From contig NZ_CP031416.1 in NCBI RefSeq assembly GCF_003367375.1, forward strand, positions 2,735,501 through 2,799,500: a DNA stretch of 64,000 nucleotides. Reading direction: 5' to 3'. The notes under the pieces were generated by a model. That model ran no database searches. It saw only the letters and a program-made list of their open reading frames with translations, and was not told where the DNA came from. The number at the start of each line of letters is the position of its first letter. Within the stretch, counting starts at the first letter, position 1. Below, in pieces: positions 48,793-58,537 of the stretch. Position numbers and translations under genes: made by a program. The stretch comes from Gallaecimonas mangrovi (GTDB taxonomy: Bacteria > Pseudomonadota > Gammaproteobacteria > Enterobacterales > Gallaecimonadaceae).

Positions 48793-48853
48793 GGCGTTTT
48801 CCTTTTAAGGGTAAAAACAGCGCCACCTTAATCAAACTCAGTGTCAATTATTG

Positions 48854-49549
48854 TCAGTAGTCGGGTGCTTCGATCCCCATGCTTTTACGCCATAGCGCTA
48901 ACAGCTGATGCCGCGATGGCGAATAATGCTGGTCGGTCGTGGCCAAGCCATTAATGCGGTCAGCCCGAAAATGCCGATAATCCTGGCGTAGCTCACACCA
49001 GGCCAACATCACCCGGCATTGGTCAAAAAAGCCCATGGCAAAAGGCCAGACCGTGCGCTGACTTTGCTGACCTTGGTTATCGGTGTAGTGAATACTGACT
49101 TTTCGCTGCTGGCGTATGGCTTGGCGGATCTGTCCAAACACCTCGCCATCCCCGGGGACCGGCTCGCCAGGGCCAATAAGCAAAGCCGTTGTCGCAAGTT
49201 CCTGACGAAGACTGGCGGGTAACACCGCCGACACTTTTGCCAGCATGTCATTAGCCGCCTGAGCCAGCGCTGGATCGCCTTTTTGGCTTACCCAGCGCGC
49301 CCCCAACACCAAAGCTTCAATCTCTTGCTCAGAAAACATCATCGGCGGTAGCGTAAAACCCGGCTTTAGCTGATAACCGATACCGGCTTCACCACTAATG
49401 TCGGCACCCTGCCCCTGTAATGTGGCAATGTCACGATACAGGGTACGAAGGCTGACATTTAAGGTTTGCGCCAGTTGCTGCCCCGTCACCGGATAACGGT
49501 GGCGGCGCAGTAACTGCATCAAATCAAGTAGGCGCTGGGCCCTCGACAT
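48854..49549 (-). CDS. YafY-type HTH-WYL transcriptional regulator
   Basis: 231 aa. The N-terminal DeoR-type helix-turn-helix (MSRAQRLLDLMQLLRRHRYPVTG, about residues 1-55, with SLRTLYRDIATLQ) is followed by a WYL domain (KVSIHYTDNQGQQSQRTVWPFAMGF, about 145-210). WYL domains sense ligands such as nucleotides or single-stranded DNA, but the ligand here is unknown. It starts 2 bp after the cdh stop, so the two are coupled. Confidence 0.9.
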   Translation of the reverse strand: MSRAQRLLDLMQLLRRHRYPVTGQQLAQTLNVSLRTLYRDIATLQGQGADISGEAGIGYQLKPGFTLPPMMFSEQEIEALVLGARWVSQKGDPALAQAANDMLAKVSAVLPASLRQELATTALLIGPGEPVPGDGEVFGQIRQAIRQQRKVSIHYTDNQGQQSQRTVWPFAMGFFDQCRVMLAWCELRQDYRHFRADRINGLATTDQHYSPSRHQLLALWRKSMGIEAPDY

Positions 49550-49551
49550 TT

Positions 49552-50304
49552 CTAGTGAGTACCCGCTAACGCAGCATCATTTAAAATAGCGCAGCTATGG
49601 TCTTGAATTTCTTCGGCTGAACCGCCCGCGTCTTGGCTGGCCATCAGCACCAACTCGCCGCTGGGTAAGGTCGCTAGCGCCATACCAAAGTCGCCTAAAT
49701 GGCCGCCGGCCTTTGGCACTTCCTTGGCAAAACGCCTGAAAACACTTTCGGTGGCAAGTTGCTGGCCAGACAAGGTGCGCATCAGATAGTGGTGGCCCAC
49801 TAACGTTTCGGACCGCCATTGCTGAGAAAGCCCGGCCGACAGCGCATTGAGTTGCTGGCGAACATCGACACGCAAGCAGGAAATGTGTACATGCAGCTGA
49901 TTTTGGGTGCGGCCATGTTGTGAGTTAATGGCAAGACCAATATCCGCATCAGCGACCTTTTGGCCACGTTTTTGGGTCAGCAGTTGCCGCTGATGCCAGG
50001 CCAAATTAAAAAAGTGGGGGGTATTGCTATTGAGTAGCGCCGGGCTTTCCATACCGGTAATTTTGTCGGTCGGCATCAGTAAGTATTGCAGTGGGCCACG
50101 ACGGTCTTTAAGGGTGACATAGCCCTGTTTTAAATCTACCGACTGACAAGGCGCTGGATCTTGCTTTTGCAGATAACCCGGTACGCAGCGCTGGCTTATC
50201 AGTTGCCACAGTGCATCCGGGTTATGGTGCGGTTTACTGGCACAACCGGTAACCAATAAAACGGGAATAAAAATAAGAAAAGCAAAAACCTGACGCGCCG
50301 ACAT
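49552..50304 (-). CDS. cdh: CDP-diacylglycerol diphosphatase
   Basis: Hydrolyses CDP-diacylglycerol to CMP and phosphatidate. 250 aa from ATG 50304, with AGGAG 5 bases upstream. A lipobox-like N-terminus (VLLVTGCASKPHH) suggests membrane attachment; E. coli Cdh is membrane-bound. The HIT-like catalytic segment RTQNQLHVHISCLR and FFNLAWHQRQLL are conserved. It lies 99 bp after the pssA stop, whose product uses the same substrate. Confidence 0.93.
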   Translation of the reverse strand: MSARQVFAFLIFIPVLLVTGCASKPHHNPDALWQLISQRCVPGYLQKQDPAPCQSVDLKQGYVTLKDRRGPLQYLLMPTDKITGMESPALLNSNTPHFFNLAWHQRQLLTQKRGQKVADADIGLAINSQHGRTQNQLHVHISCLRVDVRQQLNALSAGLSQQWRSETLVGHHYLMRTLSGQQLATESVFRRFAKEVPKAGGHLGDFGMALATLPSGELVLMASQDAGGSAEEIQDHSCAILNDAALAGTH

Positions 50305-50403
50305 GGTCGCTCCTGACGTGATGAACCCATTCTCCAATCAGGCTATTTTAACCATGCTTTGATGACAGCCAACACCGCTTATTAACAACCGTCAGGGCTG
50401 CGG

Positions 50404-51750
50404 CTATAAAATACGGTTAATTAACCGGTCGATACGCACTCTTTTCAAGCGGCGGATTAACCGTCTGACCTTTTTGGGATAATCGGTCAGGCTTTCTAAA
50501 TCGCTAAAATGGCTTACCACGCGGGTGTGCTGGCGAATGCTGCAAAGCTCTTGGCTATTTTGCGCGGCCAGCTGCTGCGCCGGGTCGTGAATAAGCACGG
50601 CGTTCTCTAAATCCAGGCGCCATGCCCGTGGATTAAGGTTATTGCCGGTAATAAGTAGCCACTGGCGGTCAACCCAAACCCCCTTCAAGTGATAACTGTT
50701 GCTCTCATCCTTCCACAGTCGAACTACCAACTGGCCTTTATCAACAAAGGTTTGCAGCCGACATAAAAAGCGCCGCAGATTCATTTCATACAAATAAGGC
50801 AAAGCGCCGATGATACGAAACGGCTGGTCAGGGGGAATATAAAAGTCATTCGCCGTTTTGTCGCCAACGATGATTTCTACCGTTTTGCCTTGTCGCAGCA
50901 GCCTTAAAATGCGTTTCACCAAGGCCCCTGGCAAATTAAAATACGGCGTGCAGATCACCAGCTTATGCTCGGTTGCATCAAACAGCTGGCCAATGACCTT
51001 ATTCAGGGCGCTGTGCTTGCCAAGGCCTACCAGTGGCGTTACCCCTAAGGCGTCAGGCTCACACACGGCATCAAACTGGTAGTTCACATCGGTGAGCGAT
51101 TTTCTAAACCGCTTCATGGTGTTCTTTAATTCACCACTGCTGGGCCGCTTAGGATCATCAAGGCGATTTACCGCCTTGGCTTGCATCAGGTGTTTTGACA
51201 CCCACTGACAAAACACATCGGCAAGCTTGGGGTTCGTCAGCAGATGGTAGCGGTCATAGCGGTATTTTTGGTGTTGATGAAGGTAGACATCGTTAATGCT
51301 AGCGCCGCTATAAAGCACGGTGTTATCAACAACAAAACCCTTTAAGTGCAGCACACCCAAAGCTTCTCTGGTATTGACAGGCACCCCATAAACCGGAATT
51401 TCAACACCCGGGTGCTCAGCTGCCATTTGGCAATACCAGTCGGCATTGGTCAGGCCTTTCGCATCACCAATGCGGCCTCGCTGTGCGCGATGCCAATCAA
51501 CATAAATACTGACCTCAAGCTCGGGCCGCTGCGTTTTGGCAGCATAAAGTGCCTGCAGCACTTGCCGCCCGGCATCATCATTTTCAAGATAAAGGGCGGC
51601 AATGCAAATGCGGGTTTGAGCGGTGGCAATTTTATCCAGCAACGCATCGCGAAAATCAGCAGCTGAGTACAGCGTAATCAGGTCATCAGCCGCTTGTGCA
51701 AGCTTGGGCAATTGTTCCAAATTGGCTTGGCGCTTAAATAAGGCAAACAT
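50404..51750 (-). CDS. pssA: CDP-diacylglycerol-serine O-phosphatidyltransferase
   Basis: Phospholipase D-superfamily phosphatidylserine synthase, first step to phosphatidylethanolamine. 448 aa (E. coli 451). Two HKD motifs: LHLKGFVVDN near residue 135 and YHLKGVWVDRQ near residue 350, the latter followed by TGNNLNPRAW. The C-terminus is rich in Arg/Lys (RRLIRRLKRVRIDRLI), which suits peripheral membrane or ribosome binding. Confidence 0.95.
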   Translation of the reverse strand: MFALFKRQANLEQLPKLAQAADDLITLYSAADFRDALLDKIATAQTRICIAALYLENDDAGRQVLQALYAAKTQRPELEVSIYVDWHRAQRGRIGDAKGLTNADWYCQMAAEHPGVEIPVYGVPVNTREALGVLHLKGFVVDNTVLYSGASINDVYLHQHQKYRYDRYHLLTNPKLADVFCQWVSKHLMQAKAVNRLDDPKRPSSGELKNTMKRFRKSLTDVNYQFDAVCEPDALGVTPLVGLGKHSALNKVIGQLFDATEHKLVICTPYFNLPGALVKRILRLLRQGKTVEIIVGDKTANDFYIPPDQPFRIIGALPYLYEMNLRRFLCRLQTFVDKGQLVVRLWKDESNSYHLKGVWVDRQWLLITGNNLNPRAWRLDLENAVLIHDPAQQLAAQNSQELCSIRQHTRVVSHFSDLESLTDYPKKVRRLIRRLKRVRIDRLINRIL

Positions 51751-51931
51751 CTACGGCGCTTCTTCTGTGTTATCCATGGTGTTGTTATGCGTGTGGCGCG
51801 CATATTACACGCACCGAACAGTAGCATCCATCTATAGGCCATATAAGCGGCAGCTTTATTGGTGAACTAAATCTGCCGTCCCCTTTCAATAATGGCCTTA
51901 ACTTAAGTCAGAAGTTCCTGACAACCAAAAG

Positions 51932-51957
51932 AAAAGGCCTGCAAATGCAGGCCTTTT
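51932..51957 (-). terminator. Terminator after the DUF885 gene
   Basis: AAAAGGCCTGCA-AA-TGCAGGCCTTTT is a perfect inverted repeat 37 bp after the stop of the DUF885 gene. Confidence 0.83.
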
Positions 51958-51993
51958 AGTGGCGTGTTACGCCGGTTCGACACCCAAAAAAAG

Positions 51994-53715
51994 TTACTGA
52001 TATTTTGGAATAAAATGCGTCTCAACCGCCTTTTTCATCAGCGGGGGTGGCAGCAAGCCCTGCGACAACACAAAGTCATTAAAGGCCTTGAGGTTAAACT
52101 TGTCTTTGAGCTTCAGCTCGGTATTTACCCGTAGCTCGCGCAGTGACATGTAGCCGTAGAAATAAGCGGTGGCTTGCCCCGGCATACGGAAGATAAAGCG
52201 CTGCACTTCATAACCGGCGGCCGCATCGCTAAGGCCAACATCTTTCATCAGCAAGGCTTTGGCATCTGCGGGGCTTATCAGCCCTAAATTCAGCATTGGG
52301 TCTAAAAAGGCCCGGGCAGCGCGGCGCAGGCGCGCTTTTAACGAGAACAACTGCCCTTCAAGGGGCATGTACGGCAAGATAAGCGCTTCACAATAAACGG
52401 CCCAGCCTTCAACGTTGGCGCTGTTGTCAGCAAAAATTGCCCGCGCCAGTGACACACCATTTTCTACCATGCTGGAGTATTGCAACTCGTGCCCAGGGCG
52501 CGCTTCATGGGCCGTCAGTGTCCAGGCAAAAGCCTTACTGGCTGAGGCATCTTTCGCATCTCCGGCAACGATTGGCAGCACAAAATCGCCATATTGCCCG
52601 GTGTTATTAATCAGCCGCGGCGGATTCATGTGGGCAAAGGGCGCATTGGCAAATTCAGCAGCGGTTTCTTCCCGCACGTTAGCTTGGCGCTTAGGCAAGG
52701 TAACGAGGTCATGGTCACGAATGATATTTTCAATCTTCGCCAGCAAATGGTGAAAGAACGGCAGTACTGCCTTACCGGTCACCCTGTCTTTGTAGAGTTC
52801 TTTCACAACATAGCGATAGTCACTATTTTTAAAGCCTTTTTCCTTGGCGACTTGATTAGCCAGCAGTTGCATCTCTTCACGAATTTCCGCGTATTCAAAC
52901 ATGGAACGGTGAATAAGCTCTTTGGGCGACATAATGACCCCAACCTGCCTAAGCTCGTCGGTGTAAAGCGGCTCGGGGATCTTGGTGGTATGGCGAGCAA
53001 TAGGCTGAATTTGGGTTTTTAGCCATTGCTTATAGTCGCTTAGCTGGCTTTGAAAGGCCGCCAGTCCCTTTTCCCAGCCGTCGATGTGGTGGCTGATAAA
53101 AAGCTGCTTGATGCCTTTGATGTAGCCGTCGCTGCTGCTGATCGCCAAATCAACGCTACGGTAGTAAGGCTTGAGCAGTTTAGGGTTTTGTTTAAGTGCT
53201 TGTTCGGTGCGAAGTTCTGCCTGCTTAACCCGGCTGGCTTGGCCGTTTAAACCGGCGTAGGCATTGAGCCTGGCTACCGCTTTTTGCATCCGCTGCTTGC
53301 TGTTGCGTTTATCCAGCAGGGTTTGTAAGCCGGTAAATACGTCTTGCCCGACATCATAAAACGGTAACTGATACTGTTCGTGGACCTTAATAGAGCTTTC
53401 TTTTTGTTTCAGAAAGCTAATCATGATGTCCAAGTCTTGGCTGACTTTCGGGTCTGTTTCCTTTTGCTTGGCAACGCTCAGGCTTTTCACCATGTCAGCA
53501 ATGGCCGACAACTCTTTTTTCTCAACGCCCAAACCCAGCTGTGTTACCTGGGTATCGTATTTTTCAATACCCAGTTCAGAGCCCCGTTCCGGGTCGAAAC
53601 TGGCCAGCTTGGTTAATACCTTGGTGGCATATTGGTTACTCTGCTCTACCCAAGCGGGCTGCGCAGCAAGAACAGAAAAGCTGGCGAGGCCCGCCAACAA
53701 TAAAAGACATCTCAT
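51994..53715 (-). CDS. Exported DUF885-family metallopeptidase-like protein
   Basis: 573 aa with a signal peptide (about residues 1-18, cleavage near LAA). The DUF885 signature TAHEARPGHELQ near residue 400 resembles a zinc-binding HExxxGH motif, and NVEGWAVYCEAL supplies a downstream Glu. The family is thought to contain zinc peptidases, but most members have no proven substrate. Transcribed alone: a terminator follows and a probable promoter overlaps a palindrome upstream. Confidence 0.9.
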   Translation of the reverse strand: MRCLLLLAGLASFSVLAAQPAWVEQSNQYATKVLTKLASFDPERGSELGIEKYDTQVTQLGLGVEKKELSAIADMVKSLSVAKQKETDPKVSQDLDIMISFLKQKESSIKVHEQYQLPFYDVGQDVFTGLQTLLDKRNSKQRMQKAVARLNAYAGLNGQASRVKQAELRTEQALKQNPKLLKPYYRSVDLAISSSDGYIKGIKQLFISHHIDGWEKGLAAFQSQLSDYKQWLKTQIQPIARHTTKIPEPLYTDELRQVGVIMSPKELIHRSMFEYAEIREEMQLLANQVAKEKGFKNSDYRYVVKELYKDRVTGKAVLPFFHHLLAKIENIIRDHDLVTLPKRQANVREETAAEFANAPFAHMNPPRLINNTGQYGDFVLPIVAGDAKDASASKAFAWTLTAHEARPGHELQYSSMVENGVSLARAIFADNSANVEGWAVYCEALILPYMPLEGQLFSLKARLRRAARAFLDPMLNLGLISPADAKALLMKDVGLSDAAAGYEVQRFIFRMPGQATAYFYGYMSLRELRVNTELKLKDKFNLKAFNDFVLSQGLLPPPLMKKAVETHFIPKYQ

Positions 53716-53780
53716 CTATACCTACCTAAAGGCCAAGGGCCACAACTTCAACAAAAAGTTTAATTCGCGCTTAGTGATAG

Positions 53781-53810
53781 CAACCCGCCTTGCATAAAAC
53801 AACTGTTTTA
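53781..53810 (-). promoter_or_regulatory. Promoter of the DUF885 gene with an overlapping palindrome
   Basis: On the - strand TTGTTT, 17 bp, TATCAC. The -35 lies in the palindrome TAAAACA-AC-TGTTTTA (53795-53810), a possible repressor site. About 60-95 bp before the start codon. Confidence 0.4.
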
Positions 53811-53973
53811 GCAGCCACGTGAGCTACGATAAAAGGCTAAAAACAGGCCGTTGAAGTCGATAAGGTTATTTATTTCAAACAATTACAAGTGTTACTCAGT
53901 AACAATTCAATAAGATGTTGAAAAATAAAAATAAGAATGGGATCACGTTTATGGGAAGCGGTGCATCGCCCAG

Positions 53974-53996
53974 AAAAAAGGGCCACAACGGGCCCT
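53974..53996 (-). terminator. Terminator after the chemoreceptor gene
   Basis: On the - strand AGGGCC-CGTTGT-GGCCCT followed by TTTTTCT, about 65 bp after the stop. Confidence 0.78.
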
Positions 53997-54060
53997 AATT
54001 AATCACCTTAAATTCGTTTTTGGCAGCCTAACAAACAAAATGGTTGCGGCTTTGAACCAG

Positions 54061-56037
54061 TTACACTTTAAATTTCTCTATAAGCTCTTGCTGATAATGC
54101 GACTGCTCCCGTAGCGACAGGCTTGCATCAGCGCTGGTTTTCGCCCCTGTGGCCGTTTGCTCGGCAGAGTCACTGATATTGACCACACTGGCGCTTATCT
54201 CCCTTGCCGTTGCACTTTGTTGTTCCGTTGCGGCGGCAATTTGCATGTTCATATCAACAATTTGTTTTACAAGCGCGGCAATTTTTTCCAGACCTTCTCC
54301 CGCTTGCTCTGCCACTTCAATATTGCTGCTGGTCTTTTCAACGTTCACTTCGATGACATCCACCACGGCCTGAATCAGTTTTTGCATGATCTCAATCATG
54401 CTCTGGATCTCACCGGTGGAGTTCTTGGTGCGGCTAGCCAAAGACCTAACCTCATCAGCGACCACCGCAAAGCCTCGGCCCTGTTCACCAGCACGCGCCG
54501 CTTCAATGGCTGCGTTTAAGGCAAGCAAATTGGTTTGCTCGGCGATGTTTTGAATGGTTTCTATAATGCTGTCTATCTTCTGGCCATATTCATTCAATTC
54601 GGTGGCTGTAGTGGCCATTTTGTTAATTTCACTGGCCTGTTCGCGGATGTTACCAATGGCTAAGCGAATACCATCGCCAACGGTCCCCATTTCGCTGTTA
54701 GTTACCTCGGCCGCCATCATGGTGTCGTGAGCCCGCTGCGCCACTTCCGCCACCGAGCTTTCCATCTCGGTCATCGCTGATGCCGTGGTTTCTAAAAGGT
54801 GACGTTGCTGGTTTACGGCATCAGTGGTGCTTTTACTGATCTGGGCGTTGGTATCGGCCACTTTTGCCAAGGCTTGTACCGATGACGAAAACGACATAAA
54901 GGTACTGCGAAGATTCTCCGCCAAGCCATTGAGATAACCGCCCAGCTCACCGAACTCGTTTTTCACCTCGGCTTCAAATTTCACCCTGAAATCGCCATCG
55001 GTCATTTTCATTAATGAACCGCGGAAATTGGTAATGGAACGGCGAATACCAATGGCTATCCAGAACGGCACCACAATGCCAATAACTAACGACACTGCAC
55101 TAATCAAGAACATGGTTTGCTTGATAAGACCAATATTGTCGTCGGTATTTTTTTGGGCCTTCATCACCATAGCGTCGGACTGTTCAACCAAGGTATTCAC
55201 CGACCCCAACAGCACGTCGATGTTGCGCTGGGTTTGCTCTAATAGCTGTGCTATCTGTTGCTGGTTTTTGTCTTGGGCAAGATACAGTTGGTAAAGCCCT
55301 TGGTTGTCTTTTAATTGAAACAACAACGGCTCCAGCATCAGGCTAAACAATTTGCCACGGTCCTTACTTTTACTTTTGATTTCATCAAAGCGATTGGCAA
55401 TCACAATGGCCATGCCATTTAAGCCTTGCTGCAAAGCCTTCAGATCGCCCTTAACTAAGAAGGCATTAAAGGTATTCACCACTTGCGTGACTTCCCTATC
55501 CAAGCCACTGATCGTCAAACGAAAATCAGTATCAGGGTCGTCAGCATATTTACCTAAATAGTGATCAAGACGCCGCTCTAGATTGCTCATGGTATTGAGC
55601 TGAACATTGATGCTGTTACCAATATCCAGGGCATTACGGTAAAGGCCTATCAGTTCTCGCGCCTCATGGCGGTATTGCTCTCGCACCTTTTTCACCTGCG
55701 TCAGCTCAGCTGATAACACCGGATTTGCGGCGATCAGTTTGGCGGGCAGCTGTTCAATGGTGTGGTCAATACGCTGGTCAAAGTCATTAAATGATGCTTC
55801 AAGTTGATCCACCACTTTCGGAGAGGTGGTACTGAAAATCGACATCACATAACGGCTTTGGTTTAAGAAGTTAATTTTTATCTCACTGGCATTTTTTGAA
55901 ACCGGTAAGGTTTCATGGGTAACCTGCTCGATATCACCTTGAATTTGGTTGACTGAAAAATAGCTAACCGATACCAAAATAAGCAGTGCCACCAATAAAA
56001 TGACGAAGCCGCCGACAATCCGTTGAACTAAAGACAT
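54061..56037 (-). CDS. Methyl-accepting chemotaxis protein
   Basis: 658-aa transmembrane chemoreceptor. TM1 (about 8-28) and TM2 (about 311-333, [20 protein letters not shown]) flank a large helical periplasmic domain of about 280 residues, the size of bimodular helical sensors such as TorS or McpS. HAMP follows, then the signalling domain with the tip [20 protein letters not shown] and [15 protein letters not shown]. No obvious NWETF-type CheR tether at the C-terminus (ends LIEKFKV). The gene starts 29 bp after that of a periplasmic binding protein, so the two are probably a ligand-sensing pair. Confidence 0.95.
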   Translation of the reverse strand: MSLVQRIVGGFVILLVALLILVSVSYFSVNQIQGDIEQVTHETLPVSKNASEIKINFLNQSRYVMSIFSTTSPKVVDQLEASFNDFDQRIDHTIEQLPAKLIAANPVLSAELTQVKKVREQYRHEARELIGLYRNALDIGNSINVQLNTMSNLERRLDHYLGKYADDPDTDFRLTISGLDREVTQVVNTFNAFLVKGDLKALQQGLNGMAIVIANRFDEIKSKSKDRGKLFSLMLEPLLFQLKDNQGLYQLYLAQDKNQQQIAQLLEQTQRNIDVLLGSVNTLVEQSDAMVMKAQKNTDDNIGLIKQTMFLISAVSLVIGIVVPFWIAIGIRRSITNFRGSLMKMTDGDFRVKFEAEVKNEFGELGGYLNGLAENLRSTFMSFSSSVQALAKVADTNAQISKSTTDAVNQQRHLLETTASAMTEMESSVAEVAQRAHDTMMAAEVTNSEMGTVGDGIRLAIGNIREQASEINKMATTATELNEYGQKIDSIIETIQNIAEQTNLLALNAAIEAARAGEQGRGFAVVADEVRSLASRTKNSTGEIQSMIEIMQKLIQAVVDVIEVNVEKTSSNIEVAEQAGEGLEKIAALVKQIVDMNMQIAAATEQQSATAREISASVVNISDSAEQTATGAKTSADASLSLREQSHYQQELIEKFKV

Positions 56038-56066
56038 AAGTGTCCCCCAGTTGTTAAGCAGTCACA

Positions 56067-57023
56067 TTAATTCGCCAGATAGCTTCGAAAATTTTCTTTC
56101 GTGATGAGCTGAAAAGGCACCCAATGTGGTGAAGTAACGGGTAGGTGTTCAATAAACCGATAACACGTTTCTACCGCGGCTTTGGCCTGCCCTTTGGCGT
56201 CTTGCAAGACCGTGGCATCCAACTGCCCTTCTTCCATCTCGCGCAGTGCATCCTGGGTACCGTCAACGCCACCGGTAAGCACTTTCGAGGGCGCAATATT
56301 GGCCCCCTTTAACGCCATGATGCCGCCAATGGCCATTTCGTCGTTGTTGGCCACTAAGATGTTGAAATCAAGGTTGGACTTCAGCCAATTGTTGGTGATT
56401 TGAAAGCCGCGGTTACGTTGCCAGTCAGCGTGCTCGCTGGCCACCAACTGCATGTTGGGGTATTTGGCTAGCACCCGGCGCACGTCTTCAGAGCGCATCC
56501 GGGCCGCGGTATGGCCCTTCTCACCCATAAGCATCGCCACCTTACCTTGGTAATTGGCCATTTTTGCTAGGGCTTCCATTTCTAAAGTGCCGGACTCTTC
56601 TTCATTGGAGCCTACATAGGCGGTTCCCTTTGGCAGGTCGGCAAGGTTGGGAAATGGCTCATTATTGAGGAAAACAACAGGGATGTTACCCGCAGCATCA
56701 ATGAGCTGCTGGTTATCAGCTTGGTTAGTGGAAACCGGCACAATGATGATGGCGTCAGCGCCAACACGCACATAACTTTTGATCTGCGCTAACTGCGTGT
56801 TGAAGTCCTTTTCAGCAAAATTAACAAAGATGGTGTCACCACGTTTGTCTACCTCTGCTTCTAGGTTTTCAGCAATTAGATTAAGAAAGTTATCCTCGTT
56901 ATTCATCGATACGGCAATAAAACGGGCTTGCACTTGGGGTGCAATCAAAAGCAGAAATAACAAGAGAAAAAGAAAATGAGGTCTTAGCGTATAAAAGCGT
57001 TGAACAAGCTTAACTGCCGACAT
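56067..57023 (-). CDS. Periplasmic sugar-type binding protein paired with the chemoreceptor
   Basis: 318-aa periplasmic binding protein of the RbsB/LuxP/TorT class (type I fold). A signal peptide covers about residues 1-34 (FLFLLLFLLLIAPQVQA). Family segments: ADAIIIVPVSTNQADNQQLI, VGSNEEESGTLEMEALA, GHTAARMRSEDVRRVLA and ILVANNDEMAIGGIMALKGA. No ABC permease or ATPase gene is near, so it is not part of a local importer. Its gene precedes the chemoreceptor gene by 29 bp. The ligand is unknown; a sugar is plausible because a sugar porter gene lies upstream. Confidence 0.92.
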   Translation of the reverse strand: MSAVKLVQRFYTLRPHFLFLLLFLLLIAPQVQARFIAVSMNNEDNFLNLIAENLEAEVDKRGDTIFVNFAEKDFNTQLAQIKSYVRVGADAIIIVPVSTNQADNQQLIDAAGNIPVVFLNNEPFPNLADLPKGTAYVGSNEEESGTLEMEALAKMANYQGKVAMLMGEKGHTAARMRSEDVRRVLAKYPNMQLVASEHADWQRNRGFQITNNWLKSNLDFNILVANNDEMAIGGIMALKGANIAPSKVLTGGVDGTQDALREMEEGQLDATVLQDAKGQAKAAVETCYRFIEHLPVTSPHWVPFQLITKENFRSYLAN

Positions 57024-57123
57024 CGCGCCCCCTGCTGCATCGCACGAAATAAAGTCGTTTAACTATAGACGAGATAGCAGCAGTTAACGTTTGAGTAACA
57101 GAAAAATGCCGAAGATAAGCAAT

Positions 57124-57150
57124 AAAAAAGGGGCCCTGGGCCCCTTTTTT
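57124..57150 (-). terminator. Terminator after the sugar porter gene
   Basis: AAAAAAGGGGCC-CTG-GGCCCCTTTTTT abuts the stop codon of the sugar porter gene and separates it from the binding-protein/chemoreceptor unit. Confidence 0.87.
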
Positions 57151-57151
57151 A

Positions 57152-58537
57152 TTAAGAAGCTTGTGGTTCGGGTTCACCAATAGCCCGTAACCTCACTCCA
57201 TCCATCAGGTTTGCTTCAATATGCTCTAAAGCAACCCCTTTGGTTTCAGGCACATACAATATGGTGACTAAAATAAAAACAATATTGAGGCCAGCATAAA
57301 GCCAGAAGGTATGGGTAGTACCAATGCCATCAAGCAGGCTCAGGAAAGTGGCCCCTAACACCATGTTGGCAACCCAGTTCATGGTAGTTGAGCAGGAAAT
57401 ACCAAAGTCACGGCCTTTAAGCGGCTGAATTTCAGAACACAGTATCCACACCATTGGCGCCGCACTCATGGCATAACCAATGATACAAATCACCGCCATA
57501 GCTACAGCAAGGTAAGCCAAAACGGGCGCATGATTGCCGTTGTGAATAACCTCCAGCAACAAACCCAGGCAGAACATGCCCACCCCCATAATGGCAAAAC
57601 CGATTTTTAAAGCCGGCTTGCGTCCCCAGGTATCAATAAAGGGGGCCAAAATGGCGGTTGTGATAACAAAGGCCAGCCCCACCAGCACGGTACTGATCAT
57701 TTGCTCCAAATGCGTTGTAAAGCCGGCCATCTTGAATACGGTTGGCGAGTAATACATCAAGATATTCATGCCAGTAAATTGCTGCATAAATTGCAGCGTC
57801 ATCCCCAGCATCACGCTGCGGCGAAAATTCTTGTTACTTCTAAAAAGGTGAAAACCGGACTGCTTTACCTTCAAGCTATCAACGATGTCTTCGTATTCTT
57901 GATGGGCTTGGCTGTCGGTATGGCGGATCTCGTGAAGAATCGTTTTAGCTTCAGCAATACGGCCACGAGACGCCAGCCAACGAGGGCTTTTGGGCATCAT
58001 CATCACCGCAAAAATCAGCAGTGCTGCCGGTATAACCAACACCGCGAACATCGCGCGCCAGTTTCCACTTAAGCCAAAGTAGGTATCCGATAGAAACGCC
58101 AATACGATGCCGGAGTTAATCATCACCTGATACATGGCGATACGTTTGCCACGCACTTCCTTGGGTGACATTTCAGACAAGTACAGAGGCGCTGAGTAGG
58201 AGGCGATACCGATCGAGAATCCCTGGATAACCCTAAATATCAGCATGATGTCGATATTACTGGCAAAGGCACAGCCTAAGGTGCCAATGGCAAAGAGTAC
58301 GCCGCTCCCAAGTAGACTAGAACGACGCCCCAAACGGGAAGAAAGCCAGCTATTACACACCGAACCTAACGCGGCCCCCAGCATCATGGTGCTGACTATC
58401 CATTCTTGCTGCTTGATGGTGATCTGCCAATCCGTGGTGATAAAGGGCAATGCACCCGCAATGATCCCAATATCAAGGCCGAAAAGCAGGCCCGCTAGTG
58501 CAGCTGCAACGGGCACCAAGCGTTTTCTACTGAACAT
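57152..58537 (-). CDS. Sugar porter of the major facilitator superfamily
   Basis: 461-aa transporter with 12 predicted TM helices. Sugar-porter signatures are clear: GLLFGLDIGIIAGALPFI, RLGRRSSLLG, QGFSIGIASYSAPLYLSEMSP, PKSPRWLASRGR, QQFTGMNILMYYSP, DTWGRKPALKIG and VPETKGVALEHIE. It is similar to GalP/AraE/XylE proton symporters; the sugar cannot be named. It has its own terminator and a 417-bp upstream region. Confidence 0.93.
   Translation of the reverse strand: MFSRKRLVPVAAALAGLLFGLDIGIIAGALPFITTDWQITIKQQEWIVSTMMLGAALGSVCNSWLSSRLGRRSSLLGSGVLFAIGTLGCAFASNIDIMLIFRVIQGFSIGIASYSAPLYLSEMSPKEVRGKRIAMYQVMINSGIVLAFLSDTYFGLSGNWRAMFAVLVIPAALLIFAVMMMPKSPRWLASRGRIAEAKTILHEIRHTDSQAHQEYEDIVDSLKVKQSGFHLFRSNKNFRRSVMLGMTLQFMQQFTGMNILMYYSPTVFKMAGFTTHLEQMISTVLVGLAFVITTAILAPFIDTWGRKPALKIGFAIMGVGMFCLGLLLEVIHNGNHAPVLAYLAVAMAVICIIGYAMSAAPMVWILCSEIQPLKGRDFGISCSTTMNWVANMVLGATFLSLLDGIGTTHTFWLYAGLNIVFILVTILYVPETKGVALEHIEANLMDGVRLRAIGEPEPQAS

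Larger units (their letters stand above)
53716..54060. other. Intergenic region between the DUF885 gene and the chemoreceptor gene
   Basis: 345 bp without a supported gene. It contains the DUF885 promoter/palindrome (53781-53810), an AT-rich stretch (53865-53940) and the chemoreceptor terminator (53974-53996). Confidence 0.7.
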
